Positions 36,589-47,247 of a DNA stretch of 64,000 nt are shown one piece after another. This stretch comes from Pseudomonas putida (lineage in GTDB: Bacteria; Pseudomonadota; Gammaproteobacteria; Pseudomonadales; Pseudomonadaceae). The stretch is from NCBI RefSeq assembly GCF_016406145.1, contig NZ_CP066306.1, positions 2,976,001 through 3,040,000 of the forward strand, read 5' to 3'. Numbering within the stretch: the first letter of the stretch is position 1; every line of letters begins with the position of its first letter. The position numbers and the translations under genes are program-made. A model generated the notes under the pieces. That model searched no databases and had not been told where the DNA came from. It saw nothing but the letters and a program-made list of their open reading frames with translations.

Positions 36589-37068
36589 ATGCGCCCAACC
36601 CCCCTGTCCACGATCCTGGCCCTGACTATGGCGGCCACTGCCCCGGCGATGGCCGCCAGCCTGAAGGACGTTGCGCCTTACCCCGAGGCCGAAAAAGGCT
36701 TTACCCGGCAGGTCATCCACCTGCCCGCGCAAGCCGACGAGCAAGCCTACAAACTTGAAATTCTGGCTGGCAAGACGCTGCAGGTGGACTGTAACCGCCA
36801 GCGCCTGGCCGGCAGCCTGGAGGAACACACCCTCGAAGGCTGGGGTTACAACTATTACCGCCTGGACAAGGTCGGCGGGCCGGCCAGTACCCTGATGGCC
36901 TGCCCGGATGGCAAAAAGACCGAGGCGTTCGTGCCAGTGGTCGGTGAAGGCTTCCTGCTGCGCTACAACAGCAAATTGCCGGTCGTGGTGTATGTGCCCG
37001 ATGGCGTGCAAGTGCGTTACCGCGTCTGGTCGGCATCGCAGGACGTGCAAAAGGCCAAGGTGGAGTAA
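36589..37068 (+). CDS. eco: Ecotin-like serine protease inhibitor
   Basis: The ATG at 36589 follows CAAGGAGGCCCT and gives 159 residues. A signal peptide ends near [10 protein letters not shown]. The mature part starts with the ecotin pattern [18 protein letters not shown], and the reactive loop STLMACPDG places a methionine at the P1 position with a flanking cysteine; its partner Cys is in LQVDCNRQ. Ecotin is a periplasmic dimer that inhibits trypsin-fold proteases. It lies between hbdH and the acetoacetyl-CoA synthetase, an unexpected place for a protease inhibitor. Confidence 0.93.
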   Translation: MRPTPLSTILALTMAATAPAMAASLKDVAPYPEAEKGFTRQVIHLPAQADEQAYKLEILAGKTLQVDCNRQRLAGSLEEHTLEGWGYNYYRLDKVGGPASTLMACPDGKKTEAFVPVVGEGFLLRYNSKLPVVVYVPDGVQVRYRVWSASQDVQKAKVE

Positions 37069-37084
37069 ATTCAGGCGTAGCGGT

Positions 37085-37114
37085 GCTTGATCGCCGGCAA
37101 GCTGGCGATCAAGC
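37085..37114. repeat. REP-like hairpin after ecotin gene
   Basis: Perfect 11-bp arms GCTTGATCGCC and GGCGATCAAGC flank GGCAAGCT. The sequence is related to the local REP family and lies in the 71-base gap between eco and the synthetase gene. Confidence 0.7.
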
Positions 37115-37139
37115 GCGTCATGGCAATGGGAGGTATGGC

Positions 37140-39101
<1,962 letters not shown>

Positions 39102-39137
39102 TGGCGCCCTTTTTTCACCCCGAAGCACAGGTGTCCC

Positions 39138-39413
39138 ATGAAAGCTCAAGCCCGCCACATCCTGGTCAAGACCGCTGACGAAGCCGAAAAGCTCAAGCAG
39201 CGCATCGCCAATGGCGAGGCCTTCGACGTGCTGGCCAAGAAGTTGTCCACCTGCCCTTCAGGCAAGCGCGGCGGCGACCTGGGCGAAGTGCGCCCGGGGC
39301 AGCTGGTGGGGGCGATCGACCAGGTGATTTTCAAGAAACCCCTGCGTGTGGTGCACGGGCCGATAAAGAGCAAGTTCGGCTACCACTTGGTGCAGACGTT
39401 CTACCGCGACTGA
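39138..39413 (+). CDS. ppiC: Parvulin-type peptidyl-prolyl isomerase, second copy
   Basis: The 91-residue protein has ARHILVKT, GGDLGEVRPGQLV and FGYHLVQT, the same fold as the gene at 28428 but clearly diverged. It starts 36 bases after the synthetase gene, in the same orientation, and lacks a signal peptide. The two copies lie about 10 kb apart, separated by the yej and hydroxybutyrate genes. Confidence 0.92.
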   Translation: MKAQARHILVKTADEAEKLKQRIANGEAFDVLAKKLSTCPSGKRGGDLGEVRPGQLVGAIDQVIFKKPLRVVHGPIKSKFGYHLVQTFYRD

Positions 39414-39417
39414 AAAG

Positions 39418-39431
39418 CGCCGTTAACGGCG
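39418..39431. terminator. Palindrome shared by convergent ppiC and LysE genes
   Basis: CGCCGTTAACGGCG is a perfect 14-base palindrome that contains the stop codon of the leftward exporter gene. On the minus strand it is followed by CTTTT, so it can end that transcript. Confidence 0.5.
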
Positions 39432-40046
39432 TGCGGCCAGCAACCCGAGGCCAGCGCAACCGAGCAGGCAGGCGCTGACCCGGTTGAACAGCCGGCGCGG
39501 CCCTGGCTGGCTGAACCAGCGCTGCAGGTAGGCGCCAAGGCCGGCATAGATGGCAATCGCCGCCCACTCCAGAAGCAGGAACAGTACCCCCAGCCAGAGG
39601 AACTGCTCACTGACCGGGGTGGGGCTGCCCACCGAGACGAACTGTGGCAGGAAGGCGGTAAAAATCAGGATCGCTTTCGGGTTGCCTGCGGCAACCCAGA
39701 ACTCCTGGCGCGCCAGGCGCCAACTGCCACGCGGCTGCTCGCTCGCCACCAGCGCCTCGCCCACCGGAGCGCGCCACAGCTGCCAGGCGATGTAGAACAG
39801 GTAGGCCGCCCCCACCACCTTGATCATCAGGAACAGGTACTCACTGGTGTGCAGCACCACCGCCAGGCCCATCGCTGCCAGGGCAATCATGCCGCTGAAG
39901 GCGAGAATGCGCCCGCCACCTGCCACGCATGCGGTACGCAAGCCATAGCGGCTGGCATTGTGCAACGACAACAGGTTGTTCGGCCCCGGTGCCATGTTCA
40001 AGGCGAAGCAGGCGGGGATGAATAACAACAGGCTCGACAGGTCCAT
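39423..40046 (-). CDS. LysE/RhtB-family amino-acid exporter
   Basis: The start at 40046 (MDLSSLLLFIPACFAL) follows CAGGAGAACGAA and gives 207 residues with about six membrane segments. The family motif NMAPGPNNLLSL lies near the N-terminus and GNPKAILIFTAFLPQF in the middle. It is expected to export an amino acid or derivative. It is divergent from an AraC-type regulator that may control it, with 131 bases between the starts. Confidence 0.88.
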   Translation of the reverse strand: MDLSSLLLFIPACFALNMAPGPNNLLSLHNASRYGLRTACVAGGGRILAFSGMIALAAMGLAVVLHTSEYLFLMIKVVGAAYLFYIAWQLWRAPVGEALVASEQPRGSWRLARQEFWVAAGNPKAILIFTAFLPQFVSVGSPTPVSEQFLWLGVLFLLLEWAAIAIYAGLGAYLQRWFSQPGPRRLFNRVSACLLGCAGLGLLAARR

Positions 40047-40177
40047 TTCGTTCTCCTGGAAATCTGCCGCCAATGTCGATGCTTGAGCGGTACCGGGTCA
40101 AGGTACAGCCACAGGGAAAAACTGTACGGCAGCGCGTTCGGCGCTGTTAAGCTTCCAGCCTGAACGAGGACTCCAGC

Positions 40178-40999
40178 ATGCACCCTACCCGCTCCTCACT
40201 CTGGCGCGATCCGGCCCTACCCTGGGTGGAAAGCCGCCGGGCCTGCCACAGCCGAGCCTGCTACAAGGCTCATAGCCACCCGACATTCTCCATCGGCGCG
40301 GTGGATGCGGGGTGCAGCCTCTTCACTGGCGCGGGTGATGGGCAGCAGCGGCTGACCCCAGGCACGCTGGTGTTGGTGCCGGCGCAGCGGGTGCATGCCT
40401 GCAACCCCGAACCCGGCCAGGCATGGAGCTACCAGATGCTGCATGTCGAGGCCCAGTGGCTTGCGCAGCTGCGCCTGGAGTCGGGGCTCATTGCAGCCGA
40501 GCCAGGGGCGCCGGCGCGTATCAGCCGCCTGCCTGGGTTGTATCGAGAATTCTGCAGGTTGAATGAATTGCTGTTCTCTGGCGCGAGCCCCGGCGAAAAG
40601 GAAGCTGCGCTTATCACCTTCCTGGGTGATCATGATTTTACCGAGCATCCACCGTTGACGGCTGCGCCTGCGCCGGCGCTAGGCAACCCGGTTCTGCGTG
40701 GCCTGATAGCGCGTATCGAAGCTGGAGATCCGGCCCGATTGAGTCTTGAAGTGCTGGCCCGGCAAGCAGGGCTTGGCCGCTATCAGTTGATCCGTGCGTT
40801 CCGCGCGGCTACCGGGCTGACGCCCCATGCCTACCTGATCAACGCCCGCGTCAACCGTGGCCGGCGGCTGCTGCGCGACGGGCTGGCGCTGGCCGAGGTG
40901 GCCTATCGACTGGGGTTTGCCGATCAGAGCCATTTTCAGCGGGTATTCAAGGCACATGTGGGCGTGACGCCGGGGCAATATCGGCTGCGTCTCGATTAG
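40178..40999 (+). CDS. AraC-family transcriptional regulator
   Basis: The 273-residue protein starts after GAGGACTCCAGC. An N-terminal cupin-type sensor (FTGAGDGQQRLTPGTLVLVP) is followed by two C-terminal helix-turn-helix motifs (LARQAGLGRYQLIRAFRAAT and VAYRLGFADQSHFQRVFK). It sits between two LysE-type exporters, divergent from one and 87 bases upstream of the other, so regulation of either is plausible. Confidence 0.88.
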   Translation: MHPTRSSLWRDPALPWVESRRACHSRACYKAHSHPTFSIGAVDAGCSLFTGAGDGQQRLTPGTLVLVPAQRVHACNPEPGQAWSYQMLHVEAQWLAQLRLESGLIAAEPGAPARISRLPGLYREFCRLNELLFSGASPGEKEAALITFLGDHDFTEHPPLTAAPAPALGNPVLRGLIARIEAGDPARLSLEVLARQAGLGRYQLIRAFRAATGLTPHAYLINARVNRGRRLLRDGLALAEVAYRLGFADQSHFQRVFKAHVGVTPGQYRLRLD

Positions 41000-41086
41000 A
41001 GGCCCTAAGCAACCCGCAATAATCTTCAATACCTGCTCCTGCCCCGCCTCCACACTGCGGCTTTATCACTCGAGATAGCCCGCCCC

Positions 41087-41701
41087 ATGGAGCAGTTTCT
41101 GATCGTCGCCCTCGCCCACTTCCTGGCCCTGCTTTCCCCGGGCCCGGACTTCTTCCTGGTCGCTCGTACCTCGATCAGCGCCGGTTGGCGCGTCGCCAGT
41201 GGCACCTGCCTGGGCATCGCTCTGGCCAATGGCCTGTTCATCAGCCTGGCCTTCGCGGGCCTGGCGGTACTGCAAGAAGGCAGTCCGGTGTTCATCGCCT
41301 TGCAGTTGGCCGGCGCGGTTTATCTGCTTTATATAGGCGCGCTGTTCCTGCGCCATGCCGGGCAGTCCGGCCTGGCTGCAGTGGGTACCCTAAGGGCAGT
41401 GAGCGGTTGGTGGCGAGGGCTGGGCATGGGCTTCGTATCTGGCGCTCTCAACCCCAAGAACGCACTGTTCTACGCCAGCCTCGCCAGCATGGTCGCCAAC
41501 AGCGGTGCTGCCTGGAAGTGGGCCTATGGCGCCTGGATGTTCACCATCGTTCTGCTGTGGGATTTGCTTGTGGCATCGGCCATCGGCAACAAGCGCCTGC
41601 TACGGCGCTTTTCTCATGCACTGCCTTGGCTGGAGCGGGCTTCGGGAATGATGCTGATTGCACTGGCAGGTGCATTGCTTTTCAACCTGCTTCAGGGTTG
41701 A
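41087..41701 (+). CDS. LysE-family amino-acid exporter, second gene
   Basis: The 204-residue protein has six membrane segments, the N-terminal ALLSPGPDFFLVARTS motif and GALNPKNALFYASL. It belongs to the same family as the exporter at 39423 but is only distantly similar. Its 3' end overlaps the convergent phosphatase gene by 20 bases. Confidence 0.88.
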   Translation: MEQFLIVALAHFLALLSPGPDFFLVARTSISAGWRVASGTCLGIALANGLFISLAFAGLAVLQEGSPVFIALQLAGAVYLLYIGALFLRHAGQSGLAAVGTLRAVSGWWRGLGMGFVSGALNPKNALFYASLASMVANSGAAWKWAYGAWMFTIVLLWDLLVASAIGNKRLLRRFSHALPWLERASGMMLIALAGALLFNLLQG

Positions 41702-42374
41702 GCAGCACCAGGCTGGCCAAGTCGATCAGGCTGAAATGGCCACTTGCCCAACCACCGGTGTCCAGGTGCCAGACGTTACCCAACCGTTTGGCCTGGAGCA
41801 CCGGTGTATGGCCCACCAGCAGGGCACGCACGCCTTCGACGGCACCGGTATCCCCTTCTTTGAGCCGCCGGCGCGACCATTGGCAGATTTCACGCACACC
41901 TGGGTCATCATCCTCCAGCAGACTGGCGCGCAGCTCGGCCCAATCTGCAAAGGGGCTGTCGGCATGCAGCACGCCAATCAACCCGGTCTCTGTCTGCACT
42001 TCCATAGCTATCGGCAGCTGCAGGAAGTGTTCGACGAAAACCGCCTGCTCATCTTTTGGCAGATCGAGAAACCAACCGCCGCCCGCTGCCCGATACATGT
42101 CCAGATCCAGCCGCCCACCGTACAGGCAGGTGATGGCCAACGACTCATGGTTGCCCTGCACGGCGTAAAACCAGGGCTTGGTCAGCCATGTCAGCGCCTC
42201 GATACTGTGCGGGCCGCGGTCGACCAGGTCACCCACACTGAACAGCCGATCCACCGCTGGGTCGAACCCCACCGCCTCCAGGCACTGCTCCAGGCGCCGA
42301 AAATGCCCGTGAATATCGCCAACAGCCAGGTCACGCCCGTGGCTGTTGGCGGCTACCCGCCGAAACCGGCTCAT
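41682..42374 (-). CDS. Metallophosphoesterase (PrpA/PphA-type serine/threonine phosphatase)
   Basis: The start at 42374 (MSRFRRVAANSHGRDL) gives 230 residues. The dimetal site motifs are clear: VGDIHGHFRR, GDLVDRGPHS and GNHES, with a later VGHTP. This is the PP2A-like bacterial phosphatase group related to PrpA/PphA and diadenosine tetraphosphatase. The physiological substrate is unknown. Confidence 0.88.
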   Translation of the reverse strand: MSRFRRVAANSHGRDLAVGDIHGHFRRLEQCLEAVGFDPAVDRLFSVGDLVDRGPHSIEALTWLTKPWFYAVQGNHESLAITCLYGGRLDLDMYRAAGGGWFLDLPKDEQAVFVEHFLQLPIAMEVQTETGLIGVLHADSPFADWAELRASLLEDDDPGVREICQWSRRRLKEGDTGAVEGVRALLVGHTPVLQAKRLGNVWHLDTGGWASGHFSLIDLASLVLLNPEAG

Positions 42375-42615
42375 TGCATTGTTCCTCTGTTGCCGCACGT
42401 TGGGGAGCGGATGATGGGTACCGCTCTCGTGCATGACGTGCTCATGGCCCTATCAACCAACAGCATGGCACAAGGCACAGCACCTGCGCAGTTCGAACCG
42501 GTTTCGCCAATGTTTCGCCCCGCCTGCGGCCTCCTGCAATACCCTTCACTGGAACAGGTGATCATGAGGGTAGTATGCTCGGCCATTCGACCTGTACCAG
42601 GGAAGGGAATTACCC

Positions 42616-43359
42616 ATGAAACTCTGTGCCGTACAGCTGGCATCAGTCAAAGGCGAACTACAAGTCAATCTCGACCGCCACCTGCGCTGCATAGAGCAGG
42701 CCGCAGACCTGGGCGCCGAACTGGTGGTGTTCCCCGAGCTATCGCTGACAGGTTACGAGCCAACGCTGGCACGACAGGTCGCCTTGCCGCTCACCTCTGC
42801 CCGGCTTGATCCTTTACAGCAAATCTGCGACCGCCTGGAAATCTGCGTAGCCGTGGGCTTGCCACTGCCTACCGCAGATGGCATTCAGATCGCAATGCCG
42901 ATCCTGCGTCCCGGGCAGCCGCGACTGGCCTACGCCAAACAACGGCTGCACGAAGACGAGCTGGCGTTTTTCTCAGCCGGTGACCAGCCCTTGGTTTTCG
43001 CCGCAGGGCAACTGCAGATCGCGCCCGCCATCTGTTACGAGTCGATGTTCACCGCGCATGCAGCACAAGCCCGCGACAGTGGCGCAGAGCTGTACCTGGT
43101 GAGCGTGGCGAAGACGGCGAAGGGCATCCGGGAAGGCAATGAGCACTACCCGCAAGTCGCTCGCACTTTGGGTATCCCGGTATTGATGGCCAACTGTGTG
43201 GGCCCGGCTGACAACTTCGTGGGTGCCGGTGGCTCGGCGGCCTGGGACAGCCAGGGCAACCTGCTGGCGGCGCTGGATGGCCCACAGGAGGGCATCATCT
43301 TGCTGGATACCAAGAACTCCAGCGCCGTCGGCGTACCGCTGAGCATGCCGTCTGCATGA
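42616..43359 (+). CDS. Carbon-nitrogen hydrolase (nitrilase superfamily)
   Basis: The 247-residue protein has the Glu-Lys-Cys catalytic triad of the nitrilase superfamily: glutamate in VVFPELSLTGYE, lysine in LAYAKQRLHEDE and cysteine in APAICYESMF. Such enzymes hydrolyse amides, for example omega-amides or carbamoyl compounds. A good ribosome-binding site (AAGGGAATTACCC) precedes the ATG. It overlaps a small membrane-protein gene by 4 bases. Confidence 0.9.
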   Translation: MKLCAVQLASVKGELQVNLDRHLRCIEQAADLGAELVVFPELSLTGYEPTLARQVALPLTSARLDPLQQICDRLEICVAVGLPLPTADGIQIAMPILRPGQPRLAYAKQRLHEDELAFFSAGDQPLVFAAGQLQIAPAICYESMFTAHAAQARDSGAELYLVSVAKTAKGIREGNEHYPQVARTLGIPVLMANCVGPADNFVGAGGSAAWDSQGNLLAALDGPQEGIILLDTKNSSAVGVPLSMPSA

Positions 43360-43598
43360 AGTATCTGCTTTTGATAGTGGCCAGTTTTGCCAGCACTTAT
43401 CATTGGGTGGGACTGTTGATCAACAGCCAGCTGAATGAGCTGGCCGAGGGGTTGCGCCATCGCCCGGATGCGCCACCGCCATGGCAGTACCTGCGCGAGG
43501 TAAGGCCACAGGCCCGCCGGGCACATCGGCAGTACACGCTGATGGCGGGTTCGACGCTGGCAGTGGTGGCGTGCCTGGTGGTGTATTGGGCCAGTTGA
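43356..43598 (+). CDS. Small membrane protein, hypothetical
   Basis: The 80-residue protein starts inside the stop of the upstream amidase gene (ATGA), so translation is probably coupled. It has a hydrophobic segment at each end (LLLIVASFASTYHWVGLLI and LAVVACLVVYWAS) around a basic, proline-rich loop. No known family was recognised. Confidence 0.7.
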   Translation: MKYLLLIVASFASTYHWVGLLINSQLNELAEGLRHRPDAPPPWQYLREVRPQARRAHRQYTLMAGSTLAVVACLVVYWAS

Positions 43599-43639
43599 GT
43601 TGTGAGGTTCAGTCGCGACCTTTCGCGGACCATCCCTGG

Positions 43640-44140
43640 CTAAAGGTCCAAAGCCTGGCTATGTTGCCCCTCCAGCGCCAAGAGATACTGCTTGGCCGTT
43701 AGTCCCCCGGCAAACCCGGTCAGGCTCCCGGATGCGCCAATCACCCGGTGACACGGGGCAATGATCGAGATCGGATTACGGCCGTTGGCCGCACCGACAG
43801 CGCGCACGGCGCTCGGGTTACCGATCTGCCGGGCGATATCGCTGTAGCTTCGGGTCTGGCCGAACGGAATGGTGAGCAACGCCGCCCACACCTGGCGCTG
43901 AAACGCGGTGCCGACAAAATCCAGTGCCAACTCGAACCGTTGGCGCTTGCCGGCAAAGTACTCTTCCAACTGGCGAGCGGCTTCGCGCAGTATTGGCTGC
44001 TGATCATCCCGATGCACCTCACCCAGGCGAACGCGGTTTTCCCGCTCCTCTTCCCACAGCACGGCGGCCAGGCGCTCGCCGCGGGCCACCAGGGTCAAGG
44101 TGCCGACCGGGGACTGCATCAGGGTGAAGGCGCTGGACAT
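43640..44140 (-). CDS. ogt: Methylated-DNA-[protein]-cysteine S-methyltransferase
   Basis: The start at 44140 (MSSAFTLMQSPVGTLTLVA) gives 166 residues. The acceptor motif IAPCHRVIGASG holds the reactive cysteine, and GNPSAVRAVGAANGRNP matches the DNA-binding part. It removes O6-methylguanine damage by suicide methyl transfer. Length and lack of an Ada N-terminal domain favour Ogt. Confidence 0.93.
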   Translation of the reverse strand: MSSAFTLMQSPVGTLTLVARGERLAAVLWEEERENRVRLGEVHRDDQQPILREAARQLEEYFAGKRQRFELALDFVGTAFQRQVWAALLTIPFGQTRSYSDIARQIGNPSAVRAVGAANGRNPISIIAPCHRVIGASGSLTGFAGGLTAKQYLLALEGQHSQALDL

Positions 44141-44225
44141 GCTTGTTTCTCGCTGCAGGGCTAGGTCCGGGCACTGTAGCGTCGGCCCCGGCACCGCGCA
44201 TCCGCTTTCTTGCTCAGGCAATCAC

Positions 44226-45014
44226 TCAGCTCGCGATGCGCCGCGCTTGGGCCAGGTCGATTTTGGGGATCAACGCCGCAGGTATGCGAGAAACCTCGGA
44301 CAGGTTGTAAACCCGGAATCGCTCGCTGACAACCTGCTCGGCCATCAGCGTCAGCGACGGCAGTATGCGGCTCTCCCAGTGCTGGTCGAGCCCACAGGGG
44401 GAATGCTGCCCCTTACCGTTCTCGTAAAAGCGCCCCAATGACTGGTCGAGGTCAACACCCACCAGCAACACCTGCTCGAACCCCAGGTGGTAAGCCAGTT
44501 GCAGGGCGACATAAACCACTGTCCGGGCATCGAAGTAGCCGCTTGAGAGGTCTTTGCTGAAGGCGATCGACCGCGCCCGCTTGCTCCACCACGCCCTGCT
44601 GCAGACATGGGTTGCCCCGTGCCCCCGCAACCCGTCGAGCATGCCGGGGTTGTCGGCTTTATGCAGCGGATAACACTCGGTGCCGAGCGGGATATCAGCG
44701 CCCACGAACTGCTCTGGCCACAGTGCCAAGCGCTGGCTATCGCGCAAGGCCAAGGCAAACAACTCTGGCTGCTGTATGCGAAAGCTTTTATCGGTGCAGA
44801 TGTAAAAGAACGGCTTCACAGCACACGCAGCGGTGAGGGAAACCGAACCGTTCATGGCAATCACAGGGAGATGTGAAAATTCAAGCAAGGGGAACTGTTT
44901 GGCAGAAGCGCCCGAAGCAAGAATCACCACCGGCCCTTTCTGGGTGTTTCGGCACGCCTCGAACCTTGAGAACGCGCCGGGCTCGGCATCGAGCTGTGAC
45001 GGAGATATATTCAT
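44226..45014 (-). CDS. Hypothetical protein, possible surface-polysaccharide enzyme
   Basis: The 262-residue protein has no signal peptide. An early nucleotide-binding-like loop (GPVVILASGASAKQFPL) is followed by VIAMNGS, ICTDKSF and a later LLVGVDLDQSLGRFYENG. This pattern recalls DUF115/sialyltransferase-like proteins involved in lipopolysaccharide or flagellin glycan synthesis, where a GxGPS-like loop begins the fold. The assignment is tentative. The gene is followed by ogt with an 85-base gap and has no glycan-synthesis neighbours. Confidence 0.55.
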   Translation of the reverse strand: MNISPSQLDAEPGAFSRFEACRNTQKGPVVILASGASAKQFPLLEFSHLPVIAMNGSVSLTAACAVKPFFYICTDKSFRIQQPELFALALRDSQRLALWPEQFVGADIPLGTECYPLHKADNPGMLDGLRGHGATHVCSRAWWSKRARSIAFSKDLSSGYFDARTVVYVALQLAYHLGFEQVLLVGVDLDQSLGRFYENGKGQHSPCGLDQHWESRILPSLTLMAEQVVSERFRVYNLSEVSRIPAALIPKIDLAQARRIAS

Positions 45015-45211
45015 TGCGCCATCATCGTTTTGGAGTACCTAAAACACAATACCCCTCGGACACCGGACGACCATTTCACAAAGCCTCTACACCACCTGAC
45101 CAATGTCTTGCCGTTCATTCCACGCAGGGATTCTCATTTATTCATGAGTCGCCTTGCCGGTTACCCCTGGCGGTACTAATACTTAATTCTCTGCCTGGGG
45201 AGGCACGAACA

Positions 45212-45409
45212 ATGCAACCAAGATTCGTTATCGTTCCCGCAGTGCCTATCGAAAGGGAATCCTTCCGCATCGCTGGTCGCTACTACGCAGCTACCGTCTG
45301 CGGCGGCTACGACATCTACGACAATCAAGCAAAGGAGCGTCTCAAGCCCAGTTACTCCAGCAAAGAGGATGCGCAGGTGCAATGCCGTCAGATGAACCTG
45401 AAAGCCTAG
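45212..45409 (+). CDS. Small hypothetical protein (65 residues)
   Basis: An ATG after CTGGGGAGGCACGAAC opens a 65-codon frame: soluble, with RYYAATVCGGYDIYDNQAKER in the middle and a charged C-terminus. The strong ribosome-binding site argues that it is real. No family or function was recognised. The 197-base gap before it shows no other gene. Confidence 0.6.
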   Translation: MQPRFVIVPAVPIERESFRIAGRYYAATVCGGYDIYDNQAKERLKPSYSSKEDAQVQCRQMNLKA

Positions 45410-45442
45410 AAGCCATCGGAGTGCCAGGGGCCAGGCATCGCC

Positions 45443-45778
45443 TCAATCCAGACACTCCCTGGCGGCCAACCGCAGCTTGTTGCCCGAGAGGAAACTGCCT
45501 TTGTAGAAAGTCGCCCGGCTGCCCTCGCCGGACTCCACCACTTCGAGGACTTCGTCGGAAGTCACTGCGCTGGGTGCGATCAGGCGGTAGCCGTGGGAGA
45601 TGGATTTTTGCGTCGTGAGTGGCGCTAGCGCTTGCCACTTGGGCAATACACAAGCGGCATAGACTTCCGGCGATTTGCGGGTCAGCTTGCTGGCCGTTGG
45701 CTTTCCTGGGTTTGCACAACCGACCAGGCTGACGACCAGTGCGTAGCAGAAAAAGATGCGAAACTTAGGCATTTGCAT
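45443..45778 (-). CDS. Small lipoprotein, paralogue 1
   Basis: The frame is open further upstream, but the start at 45778 (MQMPKFRIFF), or 45772, is preferred because the earlier codons lie in a terminator. A lipobox LVGC gives lipidation after about residue 18. The mature part reads KSPEVYAACVLPKW, then GEGSRATFYKGSF and ends AARECLD. The same pattern recurs in the neighbouring lipoprotein at 45881, so the two are tandem paralogues. Function is unknown. Confidence 0.7.
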   Translation of the reverse strand: MQMPKFRIFFCYALVVSLVGCANPGKPTASKLTRKSPEVYAACVLPKWQALAPLTTQKSISHGYRLIAPSAVTSDEVLEVVESGEGSRATFYKGSFLSGNKLRLAARECLD

Positions 45779-45825
45779 TTGACTCAAGTGGACAGGATGC
45801 ATTTTAACCATGGTTTTGCATGACA

Positions 45826-45856
45826 AAAAGCCCGCGCATCTGGGGCGCGGGCTTTT
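45826..45856. terminator. Bidirectional intrinsic terminator
   Basis: AAAAGCCCGCGC and GCGCGGGCTTTT form a perfect 12-bp stem with a 7-base loop, flanked by A and T runs. It lies between the two lipoprotein genes and ends the transcript of the upstream one (minus strand). Confidence 0.88.
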
Positions 45857-45880
45857 GTTCTCAGGTTTGCGGCGGGCTGG

Positions 45881-46249
45881 CTAGGCCTTCGAACACATGA
45901 GGGCTGCATCGAGCAGCCTCCCGTGGTCATACCAGGCATCGCGCTGATAGGCCATGAACTGCTGACGCGTGCCGTAGCTGCGCAACTCTACAAGGCCATT
46001 GGCTGTGTTGGGGTCAGTGCTGTCAACGAACAGACGCACCGAATCACCACTACCCACCTCATAAATAGTTGCACGCCCATGCATCTCTTCCTTGACGCAC
46101 CCTAGATAATCCGGCGGGCTCTTCTCGGTGATACCAGAGGTATGATCATGCCCATCCCGAACATCGGGGTTCTGCGCACATCCCGTTATAAAAGTTGCAG
46201 CCAACGCTGACATCAGTATTGCGCTTGCGAGCGATCTAGAGTTCTTCAC
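45881..46249 (-). CDS. Small lipoprotein, paralogue 2 (GTG start)
   Basis: A GTG at 46249 follows GCCGGAGTGTGTCGC, a better start than the ATG at 46303. The signal sequence SAILMSALAATFITGC ends in a lipobox cysteine. The mature protein has KSPPDYLGCVKEEM, GSGDSVRLFVDST and a C-terminal AALMCSKA. It parallels the lipoprotein at 45443 in cysteine placement and layout. Function is unknown. Confidence 0.7.
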   Translation of the reverse strand: MKNSRSLASAILMSALAATFITGCAQNPDVRDGHDHTSGITEKSPPDYLGCVKEEMHGRATIYEVGSGDSVRLFVDSTDPNTANGLVELRSYGTRQQFMAYQRDAWYDHGRLLDAALMCSKA

Positions 46250-46449
46250 GCGACACACTCCGGCGCCCCCTTCAACAACCCTTTGAAAATAGCTAACGAG
46301 CAACGCCCTTTTTCTTTTTTTTGACCAGCCCCATATTAACCCTCAGTCATGACTGAGTAATATGCTTCTTCGCTATAGGGAATGTGGCAGCGCCCTACCC
46401 TATTTGCAGCTGACGGGAACACGCCGTGCCGCTTTGCCATTGGCACCGC

Positions 46450-46746
46450 TCAATCTTGCTCGGTCACCTCACAAACGCCATTTGCACGCCCCTTGCCCGT
46501 GTACGAAACCCCCACAGACTCATCCGGGTTGACCATGATGGAAACGGTAACTCCATCGCCCTTGGCTTCGTAGTACGCGTCACTGAATTTCTTCAGTTTT
46601 GCCTCCTTGGCATTTATGTAGACAGGGCCGCCCTCATCCGCGTGCACTTCGATTCCGCCCGGGCATGTGGCATTCACCAGTGGGATGCCTGCGTTGGCCA
46701 TCCCTGCAACAGAAATCAGAACAACGCCCAGCACTAGCCGCTTCAT
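46450..46746 (-). CDS. Small secreted hypothetical protein
   Basis: The 98-residue protein starts after ATCAGGAGGTTTGA, a very strong ribosome-binding site, and has a signal peptide ending at ANA-GIPLVNATC. The mature part contains two cysteines that could form a disulfide, and VSIMVNPDESVGVSYTGKG. It is probably periplasmic. No function was recognised. Confidence 0.75.
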   Translation of the reverse strand: MKRLVLGVVLISVAGMANAGIPLVNATCPGGIEVHADEGGPVYINAKEAKLKKFSDAYYEAKGDGVTVSIMVNPDESVGVSYTGKGRANGVCEVTEQD

Positions 46747-46853
46747 TCAAACCTCCTGATCCGGTTACAACCTTACTTATATACAGCGATAGACGAAGGT
46801 CCTGGAACCGGACCATTGCCGGCCATAAATGCTTTCACATCGAGCGGTGAGCA

Positions 46854-47099
46854 TCATGCTCTGCCCGCCTGGCTCTGCACATACTGCTCAGCCATCACCT
46901 TGCCTTCGAGGATGGCCTCCGTAGAGGACGAGAAGGCTCGACTCACTCGCAGCGTTCTCGAGACGCTGCCGGGCCGCCCGACTTCCACCAGCATTCCGGT
47001 CGGTGAGTCAGTGCACGACTCCCACAGAACGTAAATGGATGCCTGGTAACCAAGGTACGAATGCACATAAAGGTCATGATTGGTGGACTGAAGGTTCAT
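46854..47099 (-). CDS. Small hypothetical protein
   Basis: The start at 47099 (MNLQSTNHDLYVHSYLGYQ) follows TTGGAGAAACAG and gives 81 residues; a longer frame upstream lacks a ribosome-binding site. The protein is soluble, with SIYVLWESCTDSPTGMLVEV in the centre. It resembles conserved Pseudomonas proteins of unknown role. Confidence 0.6.
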   Translation of the reverse strand: MNLQSTNHDLYVHSYLGYQASIYVLWESCTDSPTGMLVEVGRPGSVSRTLRVSRAFSSSTEAILEGKVMAEQYVQSQAGRA

Positions 47100-47247
47100 C
47101 TGTTTCTCCAACGGGCGCCCTGATTGCACCTCTGCTGCAAATACGACTGGTGCGTTCACGCGTGCGTTCCGTTTCCTCGTCAGGTTACCTGCCCCAGTGA
47201 AGCCGGACCAGCACATAGAGTACATCTGTACTCCCGCGCTATCCTTA

